Source: Tigriopus japonicus (taxonomy: Eukaryota > Arthropoda > Copepoda > Harpacticoida > Harpacticidae). From it: 64,000 nucleotides of DNA. A program made the translations under genes and the position numbers. Under the pieces are notes generated by a model that worked only from the letters and a program-made list of their open reading frames with translations, was not told the DNA's origin and made no database searches. The DNA is taken from positions 4,244,781 to 4,308,780 of the forward strand of contig CM021323.1 of NCBI GenBank assembly GCA_010645155.1, read 5' to 3'. Each line of letters opens with the position of its first letter. The first letter of the stretch is position 1. Below are positions 62,563 through 64,000 of the stretch, piece after piece.

Positions 62563-63523
62563 ATGCATTGTGAAATGGCATCATTGTCAGAGCCTACAAT
62601 TACAATCAAAGAGGAATTTGAATTTGTGGAAGTCCCTGAAGACACTTTGGTGGAACCAAACCAAGAAATTCAAAGTGAAAATCTGCTTATCATTTGTTCA
62701 TTTGAGGATGTCGAATCACCTTCGGATCACACCCATGCCAACAAACAAAAAGTACCGGAACGATTTGAAAGTACAAGGCGTGGAAAACGTTACTGTTGTG
62801 TTCCCAATTGCCATAACAGGGAAGGAAGGTGGGTATAAATCCATGGTTAATATTTGGTAATAAAAGTGTTGATTTCGTATTAAACGGGATTTGATTCATT
62901 TCAGCCCATCAAAAAACACAGGAGCAAAAGTGACACACTATCGTTTTTCGGAAAAATTCCCAGAACAAACCAAGCTTTGGGTCAAGGCTATTAATAAGCA
63001 TATACCCACTAGAAAAATGTGGCGACCAAAAATCAGTTCAAGAATTTGTTCAGAACATTTCTTGGGCAATAAGAAGAGCGTTGATCCAGATAGCCCATCT
63101 TATATCCCAACCATTTTTCCAAATGATTATCGCAATCGGCCAACAGGGGCGGATTTGGCTAGGTATAAAAGACGAATAGAGAGACGAAATCAGAGAGACA
63201 GAATGTTGGGAGATCTACAATCAAAGCACATTATGGAGACAGAGACAGTATTACAATCCGAAAAAACCGTTCAGTCTGCGGGTGATTTTCAACAAAATCT
63301 GTTAAAGGCCCAGTCTGAGGTGATTGCTCAACCAAAGCAAGATGATCCCCAAGAACCTGTTCGTAGTGGAAGCCCATTCAAAATTATGTTGGAGTATGGG
63401 ACTCAGACTCCAAAACATTGGTTGAAGGAACTTATAAGGGGAAGCCCGATTCCGGCCATGACAAATCAAGCAACGCAAACGGACCATAAGGAGCTCGTCT
63501 CAATTTCAACGATGACCCAATAA
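62563..63523 (+). CDS. THAP-domain zinc-finger protein, copy 2 (2 exons, 294 aa)
   Basis: Exons are 62563-62828 and 62905-63523, with a 76-bp intron in the same position and phase (AG|C) as copy 1. The second exon is exactly 619 bp in both copies. The protein aligns with copy 1 end to end, apart from a few residues in the variable N-terminal region: ITIKEEFEFVEVPED with a SUMO-type IKEE, zinc ligands C79, C83 (CVPNC), C137 and H140 (ICSEHF), the PTIF box, a basic stretch, and GTQTP and ATQTD in the tail. Met5 (62575) again has the better start context. The two finger regions differ at many surface positions (for example IFYQFSKTYQDQ against THYRFSEKFPEQ), so DNA preference may have changed, whereas zinc ligands and tail are kept. 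The reading frame is intact, which points to selection on both copies. An AATAAA at 63553-63558 is the likely poly(A) signal. Confidence 0.92.
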
Positions 63524-64000
63524 TCTATGTTGCATAAAGATATGATGATGCCAATAAATATACTTCGGCTACACCTCGTTAAACGTGAGAATTGTGACCA
63601 CAGAAAACAATTATCTTCGTTAAGAATTCGAGATTGTTGAATCATGAAGCCTTTCCATTTTTGACAAGGTAAACATTATGCTTAGTTGATATTTCTGACT
63701 TCCGTATTTTCAGTTTTAGTCTTTAAATTTCTCAAATTCCAAAATCATCTTGGTAAAATTCCAAAATTGCAATCATTAAGAGGTTTCGTTTATGTTGATT
63801 TGGGTCTCACCGAAGTGTTGTTTTGGGGACCACCAGAGATTCAGTGTTGTTAGATTTTAGGATTCTTCCTAATCTTTGTAAATTGGAAGGGACAACCCGG
63901 TAGTTTTTTTAATGTGACTAGATTAAAAAATAATGCGCCTGACAGTTAGGGAGGGATTCCATTAATTCTAAAACTATTTATCCCATGCTTTTTTATATTC
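63524..64000. other. 3' flank of THAP copy 2
   Basis: Contains the AATAAA at 63553-63558, 30 bp past the stop. Beyond it I see no further gene or repeat before the window ends. Confidence 0.5.

Overview
This is an animal nuclear genome window and very probably arthropod. The genes are split by GT-AG introns, coding density is low, and short inverted-repeat transposons are common. It carries TYW1, which is absent from Drosophila, so it is not a fly of that kind. Modest AT richness, about one gene per 12 kb and the transposon style would suit a small crustacean such as a copepod, but the sequence does not prove that.

Five protein genes are supported. From left to right: (i) 11.6-15.4 kb, + strand, a three-exon gene for an unrecognised 134-residue single-pass membrane protein. 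(ii) 18.4-29.4 kb, - strand, a complete three-exon TYW1 of 703 residues, the radical-SAM enzyme of wybutosine synthesis in tRNA-Phe. (iii) 31.6-39.2 kb, - strand, a complete six-exon ectonucleotide pyrophosphatase/phosphodiesterase (ENPP6-like, 497 residues) with a signal peptide and a GPI-type tail. One of its two metal sites has been replaced, so it is probably a pseudoenzyme or an altered enzyme. (iv, v) 56.7-57.7 kb and 62.6-63.5 kb, + strand, a tandem pair of two-exon THAP zinc-finger genes of 298 and 294 residues, with identical exon structure and conserved tail motifs. The exons join in phase in every gene and the reading frames are open throughout.

The remaining ~85 % is introns and intergenic DNA. 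Its visible structure is mostly small non-autonomous DNA transposons: two hAT-like elements with exact 8-bp target duplications (24.4-25.5 kb in TYW1 intron 1; 32.5-32.8 kb in ENPP intron 5), a third with an 8-bp duplication at 61.8-62.3 kb, a pogo-like element with TA flanks at 41.6-42.7 kb, and several foldback palindromes (1.3-1.9, 29.9-30.3, 41.2-41.3 and 58.2-58.7 kb). The blocks 1.9-11.6 kb and 42.7-56.7 kb show no gene I can support. No tRNA, rRNA, CRISPR array, operon or viral gene was found.

The genes share no obvious pathway. TYW1 and ENPP lie head-to-tail on the - strand 2.2 kb apart, and the THAP genes are a local duplication. The points most worth following are the metal-site loss in the ENPP protein, the paired TQT motifs in the THAP duplicates, and the young near-perfect palindromes.
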